Shown one piece after another: positions 7,296 through 16,995 of a stretch of 64,000 nt of DNA. Position 1 is the stretch's first letter. Every line of letters begins with the position of its first letter. The position numbers and the translations under genes were made by a program. The stretch comes from Sphingomonas pokkalii. Its GTDB lineage: Bacteria > Pseudomonadota > Alphaproteobacteria > Sphingomonadales > Sphingomonadaceae. Location of the stretch: assembly GCF_003096275.1 (NCBI RefSeq), contig NZ_QENQ01000001.1:206641-270640 (forward strand). The letters run 5' to 3'. The notes under the pieces were generated by a model. It had not been told where the DNA came from and made no database searches. It saw only the letters and a program-made list of their open reading frames with translations.

Positions 7296-9185
7296 ATGGA
7301 ATTCAGGGACAGTGAGAACAGCGTGAACGAGACCGCCACCATCGAAGCCGCCGCCGCCAGCACGGCCCTCGACAGCAAGGCGATCGCGCCGCAGCCCTAT
7401 CCGGTCGAGGTCGATCATGCGCGCGACGCACTGCTCACCGATTTCGGCAAGGAGACGCTGAAGGACCGCTATCTGCTCCCCGGCGAAAGCTATCAGGACC
7501 TGTTCGTCCGCGTCGCCTCGGCCTATGCCGATGATCAGGCGCATGCTCAGCGCCTGTACGACTATATCTCCAAGCTGTGGTTCATGCCGGCCACCCCGGT
7601 GCTGTCGAACGGCGGCACGGGCCGCGGCCTGCCGATCAGCTGCTATCTCAACTCGGTGCCGGACAGCCTGGACGGCATCGTCCAGACCTGGAACGAGAAT
7701 GTCTGGCTCGCCTCGCGCGGCGGCGGCATCGGCACCTATTGGGGCAGCGTGCGCGGCATCGGCGAGCCGGTGGGCCTCAACGGCAAGACCAGCGGCATCA
7801 TCCCCTTCGTCCGCGTGATGGATTCGCTGACGCTCGCGATCTCGCAAGGCTCGCTGCGCCGCGGCTCGGCCGCCTGCTATCTCGACATCAGCCACCCGGA
7901 GATCGAGGAGTTCCTCGAGATCCGCAAGCCCTCGGGCGACTTCAACCGCAAGGCGCTGAACCTGCACCACGGCGTGCTGATCCCCGACGCCTTCATGGAA
8001 GCGGTGCGCGACGGCCGCGAATGGCAGCTGAAGAGCCCGAAAGACGGCTCGGTTCGGGCCACGGTCGATGCGCGCGCGCTGTTCCAGAAGCTGGTCGAGA
8101 CCCGCCTCGCCACCGGCGAGCCGTACATCGTGTTCTCGGACCACGTGAACTCGACCATGCCGAAGCACCATCGCGATCTGGGCCTCAAGGTCTCGACCTC
8201 GAACCTGTGCTCGGAAATCACGCTGCCGACGGGCCGCGACCATCTCGGCAATGATCGCACCGCGGTGTGCTGCCTGTCCTCGCTCAACCTCGAGACCTGG
8301 GACGAGTGGAACAAGGACAAGCGCTTCATCGAGGACGTGATGCGCTTCCTCGACAATGTGCTGACCGACTATATCGAGCGCGCGCCCGACGAGATGGCCC
8401 GCGCCCGCTATTCGGCGGCGCGCGAGCGCTCGGTCGGCCTCGGCGTGATGGGCTTCCACAGCTTCCTCCAGGCGCGCGGCATCCCGTTCGAAGGCGCGAT
8501 GGCGAAGAGCTGGAATCTCCGCATCTTCAAGCATGTCAGCGCGCAGGTGAACGAAGCCTCGATGGCGCTCGCCGTCGAGCGCGGCCCCTGCCCGGACGCC
8601 GCCGACATGGGCGTGATGGAGCGGTTCAGCTGCAAGATGGCGATCGCGCCGACCGCGTCGATCTCGATCATCTGCGGCGGCACCAGTGCCTGCATCGAGC
8701 CGATCCCGGCCAATATCTACACCCACAAGACGCTCAGCGGCTCCTTCTCGGTGCGCAATCCGTATCTGGAGAAGCTGCTCAAGGAGAAGTCGAAGAATTC
8801 CGACGCGGTGTGGAATTCGATCCTGGAGCAGGGCGGCTCGGTCCAGCACCTCGACTTCCTGACGCCGGAAGAGAAGGACACGTACAAGACCAGCTTCGAG
8901 ATCGACCAGCGCTGGATCCTCGAACTGGCGGGCGATCGCGCGCCGTTCATCGACCAGGCGCAGTCGCTCAACCTGTTCATCCCGGCCGACGTGGAAAAGT
9001 GGGACCTGCTGATGCTCCACTTCCGCGCCTGGGAGCTGGGCATCAAGTCGCTCTACTATCTCCGCTCCAAATCGGTGCAGCGCGCCGGCTTCGCGGGCGG
9101 GGTCGAGGCCGACAACACGATCGAGAAGCCCAAGTTCGATCTGGGTGAATCGACGGATTACGACGAATGCCTGGCCTGCCAGTGA
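7296..9185 (+). CDS. nrdA: Ribonucleoside-diphosphate reductase, class Ia alpha subunit
   Basis: 629 residues; reduces NDPs to dNDPs together with the beta subunit encoded at 11078. Catalytic parts are visible: Cys116 in GLPISCYLNS, N303-C305-E307 in NLCSE (radical Cys and acid/base), Cys325 in AVCCLSSLNL, the Y587-Y588 radical relay in LYYLR, and the C-terminal redox pair C625/C628 in ECLACQ. The catalytic barrel begins almost at once; there is no N-terminal ATP-cone, which in E. coli NrdA (761 residues) gives dATP inhibition. The ATG at 7296 has AGGGGT about 9 bases upstream; a GTG at 7323 would remove nine non-conserved residues. Unusually, nrdB is not adjacent but lies 1.9 kb downstream beyond five small genes. 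Confidence 0.96.
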   Translation: MEFRDSENSVNETATIEAAAASTALDSKAIAPQPYPVEVDHARDALLTDFGKETLKDRYLLPGESYQDLFVRVASAYADDQAHAQRLYDYISKLWFMPATPVLSNGGTGRGLPISCYLNSVPDSLDGIVQTWNENVWLASRGGGIGTYWGSVRGIGEPVGLNGKTSGIIPFVRVMDSLTLAISQGSLRRGSAACYLDISHPEIEEFLEIRKPSGDFNRKALNLHHGVLIPDAFMEAVRDGREWQLKSPKDGSVRATVDARALFQKLVETRLATGEPYIVFSDHVNSTMPKHHRDLGLKVSTSNLCSEITLPTGRDHLGNDRTAVCCLSSLNLETWDEWNKDKRFIEDVMRFLDNVLTDYIERAPDEMARARYSAARERSVGLGVMGFHSFLQARGIPFEGAMAKSWNLRIFKHVSAQVNEASMALAVERGPCPDAADMGVMERFSCKMAIAPTASISIICGGTSACIEPIPANIYTHKTLSGSFSVRNPYLEKLLKEKSKNSDAVWNSILEQGGSVQHLDFLTPEEKDTYKTSFEIDQRWILELAGDRAPFIDQAQSLNLFIPADVEKWDLLMLHFRAWELGIKSLYYLRSKSVQRAGFAGGVEADNTIEKPKFDLGESTDYDECLACQ

Positions 9186-9194
9186 GGAAACGGG

Positions 9195-9689
9195 ATGGAG
9201 GAACGCGGCGCCTCTGAAAACCCCTCTCCCCCTGTGGGAGAGGGAGGGGCCCGCGCTGCGCAGCAGCGTGGGAGGGTGAGGGGGACACGGGGCGACCAAA
9301 AGCCCCGCGGCAATGCCGCCGGCCTCACCAAGCGCCAGCTTCTTCCGTCCACTACCGCTACCCGCTCGCGCGCGCATCGCCGCGATGCGGGTCCCGTCGA
9401 ACGGACATTATGGGCAGCGCTGCGCCGCGCGCTGCCGCACGCAAGGTTTCGCAGACAAGTGCCGATGGGTGTCTATCACGCCGATTTCTGTTCGCATGGC
9501 GCGAAGCTGATCGTCGAAGTCGACGACGCGACGCATGCCGTGCGTAGGGATCGCGATGCGGTGCGCACGCGGTTCCTGAACGGCGAAGGCTATCGCGTGC
9601 TGCGCTTCTGGAACAACGAGGTGATGACCAACCTCGATGGCGTGCTCGCGGAAATTGCGCGGCATGTGGATGCGGGGGGCCAGGCGTGA
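9195..9689 (+). CDS. DUF559 (Vsr-like endonuclease-fold) protein
   Basis: 164 residues as read from ATG 9195, but the first ~27 codons are translated repeat sequence (see 9221-9284), so a GTG at 9276 or another downstream start is plausible. The core is the DUF559 restriction-endonuclease-like fold: GPVERTLWAALR, FRRQVPMGVYHADFCS, LIVEVDDATHA and YRVLRFWNNEVM, with the E-V-D and D-F residues positioned like nuclease metal ligands. It starts 9 bases after nrdA. Its gene is bracketed by inverted copies of the same GC-rich repeat, suggesting that gene and repeats arrived together. No substrate or phenotype is known for this family. Confidence 0.8.
   Translation: MEERGASENPSPPVGEGGARAAQQRGRVRGTRGDQKPRGNAAGLTKRQLLPSTTATRSRAHRRDAGPVERTLWAALRRALPHARFRRQVPMGVYHADFCSHGAKLIVEVDDATHAVRRDRDAVRTRFLNGEGYRVLRFWNNEVMTNLDGVLAEIARHVDAGGQA
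9221..9284 (+). repeat. GC-rich intergenic repeat, left copy flanking the DUF559 gene
   Basis: Starts CCCCTCTCCCCCTGTGGGAG and ends GGGAGGGTGAGGGGG. An inner GC palindrome (GCGCTGCGCAGCAGCG) sits in the middle. The same motif returns in inverted orientation at 9697-9755 and in direct orientation at 9771-9806. It overlaps the nominal 5' end of the DUF559 frame. Confidence 0.75.
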
Positions 9690-9696
9690 ACCCGCG

Positions 9697-9755
9697 CCCC
9701 CCTCACCCTTCCGCCGCTTCGCGGCTCCCTCCCTCTCCCACAAGGGGAGAGGGAG
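9697..9755 (-). repeat. GC-rich intergenic repeat, inverted right copy
   Basis: Read on the minus strand it follows the 9221-9284 copy: CCCTCTCCCCTTGTGGGAGA, GGGAGGGAGCCGC, then AAGGGTGAGGGGG. It begins 8 bases after the DUF559 stop. Confidence 0.75.
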
Positions 9756-9770
9756 CAGGTCGTCGTTTTT

Positions 9771-9806
9771 CCCTCTCCCCTTGTAGGAGAGGGAAGGGTG
9801 AGGGGG
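9771..9806 (+). repeat. GC-rich intergenic repeat, third partial copy
   Basis: CCCTCTCCCCTTGTAGGAGA followed by GGGAAGGGTGAGGGGG, in the same orientation as the left copy at 9221-9284. It lacks the central GC palindrome and lies between the inverted copy and the end of the DUF2171 gene. Confidence 0.7.
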
Positions 9807-9832
9807 ATACGGTCCTCCCCCACCCCAACCGC

Positions 9833-10096
9833 TCAAGCCTCTTCTTCGAAAATCTCCACCGCGACATCGGCGTTGGCGGAAAGGCGCACCTTGTCGCCCT
9901 CCACTTCGGCGACCAGGCCACCAGAGATATAGTGATGATGCCCTTCATGGCTGCCCTCGGCGCCGTCGATCTGGGCACCGGAGTCCTTCTTGGTCAGCTT
10001 GATGCGGTCGCCTTCGACCTTGTCGACGGTGCCGACATGGACGCCGTCGGCGCCGATGACTTCCATATGCTCCTGGATCGCGCTCAGATCTGCCAT
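9833..10096 (-). CDS. DUF2171 domain small protein
   Basis: 87 residues from ATG 10096 (MADLSAIQEHMEVIGADGVH). AGGAGA lies a few bases upstream on the minus strand, favouring this start over longer frames. The motif V-x-G-A-D-G-x-x-V-G-T-V-D, with GDRIKLTKKDSG after it, is the DUF2171 (PRC-barrel-like) signature; the middle GSHEGHHHYISG is His-rich, and the C-terminus is acidic (VEIFEEEA). It is probably cytosolic. It is the only minus-strand gene in this block and is convergent with the DUF559 gene. Function unknown; related small proteins are often stress-associated. Confidence 0.85.
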   Translation of the reverse strand: MADLSAIQEHMEVIGADGVHVGTVDKVEGDRIKLTKKDSGAQIDGAEGSHEGHHHYISGGLVAEVEGDKVRLSANADVAVEIFEEEA

Positions 10097-10194
10097 GAGT
10101 CTTCTCCTGCTGGGGGTTCGCGCATCAAACGCTCGCGCACGGCAATCGATGCACGCCGCGTCGCGCGTCGTCAGCCATACCAAGGGATAGCCGC

Positions 10195-10530
10195 ATGAAG
10201 CCCCGCACCCTCCTCGCCGTCGCCGCCCTCACCCTGCTCGCCGCCTGCGCGCACCAGGTGCCGAGCGCGGTGCAGCCGCAGGCGCCGGGCTTCCTCGCCG
10301 GGCTGTGGCACGGCTTCATCTTCCCCGCCGCCTGGGGGCTATCGCTGATTTTTCCGGACGTCGCGGTCTATGCGGTGCCGAACAATGGCGGCTGGTATGA
10401 TTTCGGCTTCTTCATCGGCGTGGTGTTCTTAGGGGTAGGCGCGCAGGGTGGCCGCAAGGTCGTCTATCGCGAGCGCGTCATTGTGCGCGATGGGATGAAG
10501 ACCGTCCGCGGACGGGTGATCGACCAATGA
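10195..10530 (+). CDS. Small predicted lipoprotein
   Basis: 111 residues. The N-terminus MKPRTLLAVAALTLLAACAH is a lipoprotein signal with lipobox L-A-A-C (Cys at 18). A hydrophobic stretch follows (GLWHGFIFPAAWGLSLIFP), then NNGGWYDFGFFIGVVFLGVG and a basic tail. It may act at the membrane or envelope. Its stop overlaps the next start by 4 bases (ATGA), placing it first in a three-gene unit of small envelope proteins. I do not recognise the family. Confidence 0.75.
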   Translation: MKPRTLLAVAALTLLAACAHQVPSAVQPQAPGFLAGLWHGFIFPAAWGLSLIFPDVAVYAVPNNGGWYDFGFFIGVVFLGVGAQGGRKVVYRERVIVRDGMKTVRGRVIDQ

Positions 10531-10748
10531 CACGCACGCTCGCCATCCAGGCTGGCCTGGGCATCGCTTCGGGCACGGCGGGACTGATCGTCCTCCTCCG
10601 CCCCGCGGCGGCGCGCGGGCTGCTGCGCATGGAGGCCAGCGAGCCGGCGACCTATGCGCTGCGCATCGCCGGCATGATGCTGGTCGCGCTCGGCCTGTTC
10701 CTCACCGGCTTCGCGCTGGCCTTTGCGAGCGCGGGAGGGGTGGCGTGA
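10527..10748 (+). CDS. Small two-helix membrane protein
   Basis: 73 residues with two hydrophobic helices (about 6-26 and 45-68) joined by a short charged loop (RPAAARGLLRMEASEPATYAL). It overlaps the preceding lipoprotein gene by 4 bases and the next gene by 4 bases (GTGA), which implies translational coupling. No family recognised. Confidence 0.65.
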   Translation: MTRTLAIQAGLGIASGTAGLIVLLRPAAARGLLRMEASEPATYALRIAGMMLVALGLFLTGFALAFASAGGVA

Positions 10749-11062
10749 GGGATACCGTCCAACTCGAGCGCGGCGGCTATCAAGCAACCGGTAAACACTG
10801 GTTTGCCCTGAAGCTGATTATAGGCCTCGGCATTTTGGGGCTGCTCAGCATGCTGCCCGTCAAAGACAACATCATGCACTGGGGATATGTCGCCGTCGCA
10901 TCCCACGGGATTTTCGAGGCCCTTCGACTTCTTCTCACGCCCCACCGCAGCCATGAGGCGGCTGAGGAAGGCCAGTCACCTCGTACCATTCGCGTTCAAG
11001 GAGCATTGCTGCTGGTTGCCTGGGCAGCGATCCTATTCTTCGCCATTCAAAAATTGTTCTGA
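10745..11062 (+). CDS. Small membrane protein, GTG start
   Basis: 105 residues beginning at GTG 10745, which overlaps the preceding stop (GTGA). Three probable membrane segments (about 20-38, 44-64 and 85-103) with a basic middle (LLLTPHRSHEAAEEGQ). Its base composition looks less GC-rich than the neighbouring genes. It ends 15 bases before nrdB, so nrdB may be co-transcribed with these small genes. Function unknown. Confidence 0.65.
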   Translation: MRDTVQLERGGYQATGKHWFALKLIIGLGILGLLSMLPVKDNIMHWGYVAVASHGIFEALRLLLTPHRSHEAAEEGQSPRTIRVQGALLLVAWAAILFFAIQKLF

Positions 11063-11077
11063 TCCGGAGTACCCCAG

Positions 11078-12130
11078 ATGTCGCTTCTCGAAGCCCGCAA
11101 GACCTACAAGCCCTTCGAATATCCCTGGGCCTATGAATATTGGAAGCGCCAGCAGCAGGTGCACTGGCTGCCGGAGGAAGTGCCGCTGGGCGAGGATTGC
11201 CGCGACTGGGCGCAGAAGCTGTCGGATCACGAGCGCAACCTGCTGACGCAGATCTTCCGCTTCTTCACCCAGGCCGATGTGGAAGTGCAGGATTGCTACC
11301 ACGAGAAATACGGCCGCGTGTTCAAGCCGACCGAGGTGAAGATGATGCTCACCGCCTTCTCCAACATGGAGACGGTGCACATCGCGGCGTACAGCCACCT
11401 GCTCGACACGATCGGCATGCCCGAGACCGAATACAGCGCCTTCCTCCAGTACAAGGAGATGAAGGACAAGCACGACTATCTCGCCACCTTCGGCGTCGAC
11501 ACCGACGAGGATATCGCCAAGACGCTGGCGATGTTCGGCGGCTTCACCGAGGGGCTGCAGCTGTTCGCCAGCTTCGCGATGCTGATGAACTTCCCGCGCT
11601 TCAACAAGATGAAGGGCATGGGCCAGATCGTCACCTGGTCGATCCGCGACGAGAGCCTGCACTGCGAAGGCATCATCAAGCTGTTCCACACCTTCTGCAA
11701 GGAGCGGAACTGCATGACGCCGAGCGTGCGCGACGACATTCTGGACATGTGCCAGAAGACCGTCCGCATCGAGGACGCGTTCATCGACCTGGTGTTCGAG
11801 ATGGGCCCGGTGAACGGCATGACGCCGAAGGACATCAAGAAGTACGTCCGTTTCATCGCCGACTGGCGCCTTGGCCAGCTGGGCCTGAAGCCGATCTACA
11901 TGATCGACGAGCACCCCCTGCCCTGGCTCGCCCCGCTGCTCAACGGCGTGGAGCACGCCAATTTCTTCGAGACGCGGGCGACCGAATATTCGAAGGCAGC
12001 GACGCGCGGCAACTGGAACGAGGTGTGGGACAGCTTCGACAAGCGCCGCCAGGCCAAGACCAGCACCATCGCCAACGAGGATGCGATCGAAGGCGACATG
12101 TTCGCCAAGGCCGGCATCGCGGCGGAGTAA
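11078..12130 (+). CDS. nrdB: Ribonucleoside-diphosphate reductase, class Ia beta subunit
   Basis: 350 residues, the diiron-tyrosyl radical subunit. Metal ligands and radical residue are visible: D67 in TQADVEVQ, E98 and H101 in METVHIAAY, and the radical tyrosine at Y105 (equivalent to E. coli Y122), so this is the Tyr-radical rather than the Phe (class Ic) form. The second ligand set is in RDESLHCEG. No ATP-cone is present at its N-terminus, so neither subunit shows the canonical overall-activity switch. It lies downstream of nrdA but is separated from it by five small genes. Confidence 0.96.
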   Translation: MSLLEARKTYKPFEYPWAYEYWKRQQQVHWLPEEVPLGEDCRDWAQKLSDHERNLLTQIFRFFTQADVEVQDCYHEKYGRVFKPTEVKMMLTAFSNMETVHIAAYSHLLDTIGMPETEYSAFLQYKEMKDKHDYLATFGVDTDEDIAKTLAMFGGFTEGLQLFASFAMLMNFPRFNKMKGMGQIVTWSIRDESLHCEGIIKLFHTFCKERNCMTPSVRDDILDMCQKTVRIEDAFIDLVFEMGPVNGMTPKDIKKYVRFIADWRLGQLGLKPIYMIDEHPLPWLAPLLNGVEHANFFETRATEYSKAATRGNWNEVWDSFDKRRQAKTSTIANEDAIEGDMFAKAGIAAE

Positions 12131-12163
12131 CGATCCCCGCGCCAAGGCGGTCGCATTGGTGTT

Positions 12164-12199
12164 TGCGCACGCCCTCCCTGCTTGCAGGGGCGGCGTGCG
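12164..12199. terminator. Hairpin after nrdB
   Basis: GCGCACGCC pairs with GGCGTGCGC, with an inner CCCTGC/GCAGGG stem, starting 34 bases after the nrdB stop. There is no T-run; likely a terminator or RNA-end structure. Confidence 0.4.
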
Positions 12200-12234
12200 C
12201 CCGAGCCCAGACCTAACCGAAAAAGCCCCACCCC

Positions 12235-12642
12235 ATGCCTCCCCAAGCCCGCACGATCCGCATCGCCGCCGCGCTGATCCTGGACGATGCAGGCCGCCTG
12301 CTGCTGGTCCGCAAGACGGGCACCGCCTGGTTCATGCAAGCCGGCGGCAAGATCGAGGCCGGGGAAACCCCGCTCAATGCGTTGCAGCGCGAGCTTCACG
12401 AAGAGATCGGCCTGGTGCTGGAAGCAGACGATGCCCGCTATCTCGGCCGCTTCACCGCCCCGGCCGCCAACGAGCCCGGCCACATCGTCGAGGCGGAAAC
12501 CTTCCATGTGCGGATGCGGGGCACAGCCGCCATCCAGGCCGAAATCGAACAGGCCATCTGGGTCGATCGGATCGCGGCGGCGGCGCTACCCCTCGCCCCC
12601 CTCACCTGCGATCACCTCCTGCCCCTCTCCGCGACGCTGTGA
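12235..12642 (+). CDS. Nudix hydrolase, MutT-like
   Basis: 135 residues with an exact Nudix box: GGKIEAGETPLNALQ then RELHEEIGL (G-x5-E-x7-REUxEExGU). The segment before it, AALILDDAGRLLLVRKTGTAWF, is the usual first strand of MutT-like enzymes. It probably cleans the pool of modified NTPs or NDP derivatives; substrate unknown. The start ATG lacks a clear ribosome-binding site, and the gene stands alone between nrdB and the minus-strand methionine operon. Confidence 0.88.
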   Translation: MPPQARTIRIAAALILDDAGRLLLVRKTGTAWFMQAGGKIEAGETPLNALQRELHEEIGLVLEADDARYLGRFTAPAANEPGHIVEAETFHVRMRGTAAIQAEIEQAIWVDRIAAAALPLAPLTCDHLLPLSATL

Positions 12643-12811
12643 CCAGCCCGCAGGGGCATTCGGACGCCTTGTAGAGGCTGTGTCGCTCCCAATATGTTCG
12701 ATAGTCTTTGAAACCGTCGAACGGCATGTGCTTCCGGTGCCGCGCACGCAAAGATGCGATTCGCCTGAACTTCCTCAACTTCGCGCAACCTTCGGCAACC
12801 TGCCGCACGGC

Positions 12812-12997
12812 TCAGAACAGCGCCAGAATCGCCCGCAACAGATCGGCGATGCCGCTGGCGCTGACCGGCAGCACCAGCAGGATCAGCGCATAGATCAGGA
12901 ACATCCGCGTCAGGAATCGCTCGCGGCGGCCCGGCGGGGCGGGCATGGGTCTCGGCGGCTCGGGCCGCGGCCAGACGCGATTCTCATCGAAGAACAT
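12812..12997 (-). CDS. Small single-pass membrane protein
   Basis: 61 residues: a proline/arginine-rich cytoplasmic N-terminus (RPEPPRPMPAPPGRRERFL) and one strong C-terminal helix (MFLIYALILLVLPVSASGIADLLRAILALF, about 32-61). The positive-inside charge pattern supports a real protein. It is downstream of the methionine operon on the same strand, separated by 86 bases. Function unknown. Confidence 0.5.
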   Translation of the reverse strand: MFFDENRVWPRPEPPRPMPAPPGRRERFLTRMFLIYALILLVLPVSASGIADLLRAILALF

Positions 12998-13083
12998 GCC
13001 CGGACACGCTGCCGCACCGCGTCTCCACCCGCAACCACCCCTTGGGTCAGCCGTGGGGAGTGCGCGACCGGCACCCCGCCGGC

Positions 13084-15684
<2,601 letters not shown>

Positions 15685-15697
15685 GATCAAAACTCAT

Positions 15698-15806
15698 CCC
15701 CCTCCCGCTTGCGGGAGGGGCTAGGGGTGGGCGCCCGCTATCCACGGGCCGTATCGCTGGAGGCGAGCGGGCGCCCACCCCCGACCCCTCCCGCACGCGG
15801 GAGGGG
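15698..15806. repeat. Paired-hairpin REP-like element between the two metH genes
   Basis: Two near-identical outer hairpins, CCCCTCCCGC-tt-GCGGGAGGGG at the left and CCCCTCCCGC-ac-GCGGGAGGGG at the right, frame a longer inverted repeat (GGGGTGGGCGCCCGC against GCGGGCGCCCACCCC). A second copy of the same design is at 16874-16986. This is the architecture of a REP doublet. Confidence 0.8.
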
Positions 15807-15813
15807 AGAGAAG

Positions 15814-16860
15814 TCACGCCGCCATGGTGAACGGTTCGAGGCCGGCGAGCCGCGTGCGCACTTCCGGCGTGGGGATGCTGCGCGGGCTGAGCCCCTGCAC
15901 CGCCTTGGCGATCGCGCCGATATGCGCGGGCGTCGAGCCGCAGCAGCCGCCGAGGATGTTGACCTGCCCCGCATCGGCCCATTCCTTGACGAGGCCGGCG
16001 GTGGTCGCCGGCAGCTCGTCATAGGCGCCGAGTTCGTTGGGCAGGCCGGCGTTCGGGTACACCATGATCAGCGTGTCGCAGAGCGCCGACAGCGTCTTCA
16101 CATGCGGGCGGAGCTGCTCGGCGCCGAACGAGCAGTTGAGCCCGATCGTCACCGGCTTGGCATGGCGCACCGCGTGCCAGAAGGCCTCGACCGTATGGCC
16201 GGAGAGGTTGCGGCCGGACAGGTCGGTGAGCGTCATCGACAGCATGATCGGCAGGTCGCGGCCCAGCGCCTCGCCCGCTTCGATCGCCGCCATGATGCCG
16301 GCCTTGGCGTTGAGCGTGTCGAACACCGTCTCGATCAGCACGAAGTCGATGCCGCCTTCGACCAGCGCGTCGATCTGCTCGCGGTAGACGTCCTTGAGGT
16401 AATCGAAGTCGATCTCGCGATAGCCGGGATCGTTGACGTCGGGGCTCAGCGACAGCGTCTTGTTGGTCGGCCCGAGTGCGCCGGCAACGAAGCGCGGACG
16501 GCCGTCCTTGGCCTCATACTCGTCGGCGATGCTGCGGGCGAGCTTCGCGCTCTCGATGTTGATCTCGCGGACCAGATGCTCGGCGCCGTAATCGGCCTGG
16601 CTGATCCGGTTGGCGGAGAAGGTGTTGGTCTCGGCGATGTCGGCGCCGGCCTCGAAATAGGCGCGGTGGATCGAGCCGGGCACCTCGGGCTTGGTCAGCG
16701 CGAGGATGTCGTTGTTGCCCTTCTGATCGTGGCTAAGGCCCAGCGTGCCGGCATAGGCGGCCTCGTCGAGCTTCCAGTTCTGGATCTCGGTGCCGAACGC
16801 GCCGTCGGTGATCAGGATGCGCTTGGCGGCTTCGCCCAGCAGTTTCTCGCGTGCAGTCAT
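15814..16860 (-). CDS. metH: Methionine synthase homocysteine-binding part (N-terminal half as a separate protein)
   Basis: 348 residues from ATG 16860 (MTAREKLLGEAAKRILITDG); longer readings extend into the repeat element and are rejected. Homocysteine S-methyltransferase barrel: GAFGTEIQNWKLDEA at the start and the zinc-binding cysteines as a GLNCSFG motif near the middle and a GGCCGS pair near the C-terminus. It supplies the activated homocysteine for the B12 protein encoded downstream. It is part of the operon sahR-metF-metH(N)-metH(C); the two half genes are separated by 129 bases that are nearly filled by a repeat. Confidence 0.95.
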   Translation of the reverse strand: MTAREKLLGEAAKRILITDGAFGTEIQNWKLDEAAYAGTLGLSHDQKGNNDILALTKPEVPGSIHRAYFEAGADIAETNTFSANRISQADYGAEHLVREINIESAKLARSIADEYEAKDGRPRFVAGALGPTNKTLSLSPDVNDPGYREIDFDYLKDVYREQIDALVEGGIDFVLIETVFDTLNAKAGIMAAIEAGEALGRDLPIMLSMTLTDLSGRNLSGHTVEAFWHAVRHAKPVTIGLNCSFGAEQLRPHVKTLSALCDTLIMVYPNAGLPNELGAYDELPATTAGLVKEWADAGQVNILGGCCGSTPAHIGAIAKAVQGLSPRSIPTPEVRTRLAGLEPFTMAA

Positions 16861-16873
16861 GTCAAATTCCTCT

Positions 16874-16986
16874 CCCCCTCCCGCGTGCGGGAGGGGGTTG
16901 GGGGGTGGGCCCCCGCCATCCACGAGCGATGCATCAGGTGGTGAGCGTGGGCCCACCCCCTGCCCCCTCCCGCTCGCGGGAGGGGG
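16874..16986. repeat. Paired-hairpin REP-like element between metF and metH(N)
   Basis: CCCCCTCCCGC-gt-GCGGGAGGGGG at the left and CCCCCTCCCGC-tc-GCGGGAGGGGG at the right flank an inverted repeat GGGTGGGCCC ... GGGCCCACCC. It is the same family as the 15698-15806 element and ends 9 bases before the metF stop codon. Confidence 0.8.
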
Positions 16987-16995
16987 TTCAAAAGA

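Noticed and set aside
7242..9377. A 711-codon minus-strand open frame opposite nrdA
   Set aside because: Antisense to a gene with all catalytic residues of NrdA; composition is typical of a reverse frame.
12602..12808. A 68-codon minus-strand frame after the second Nudix gene
   Set aside because: Overlaps the Nudix 3' end and has no conserved-looking content.
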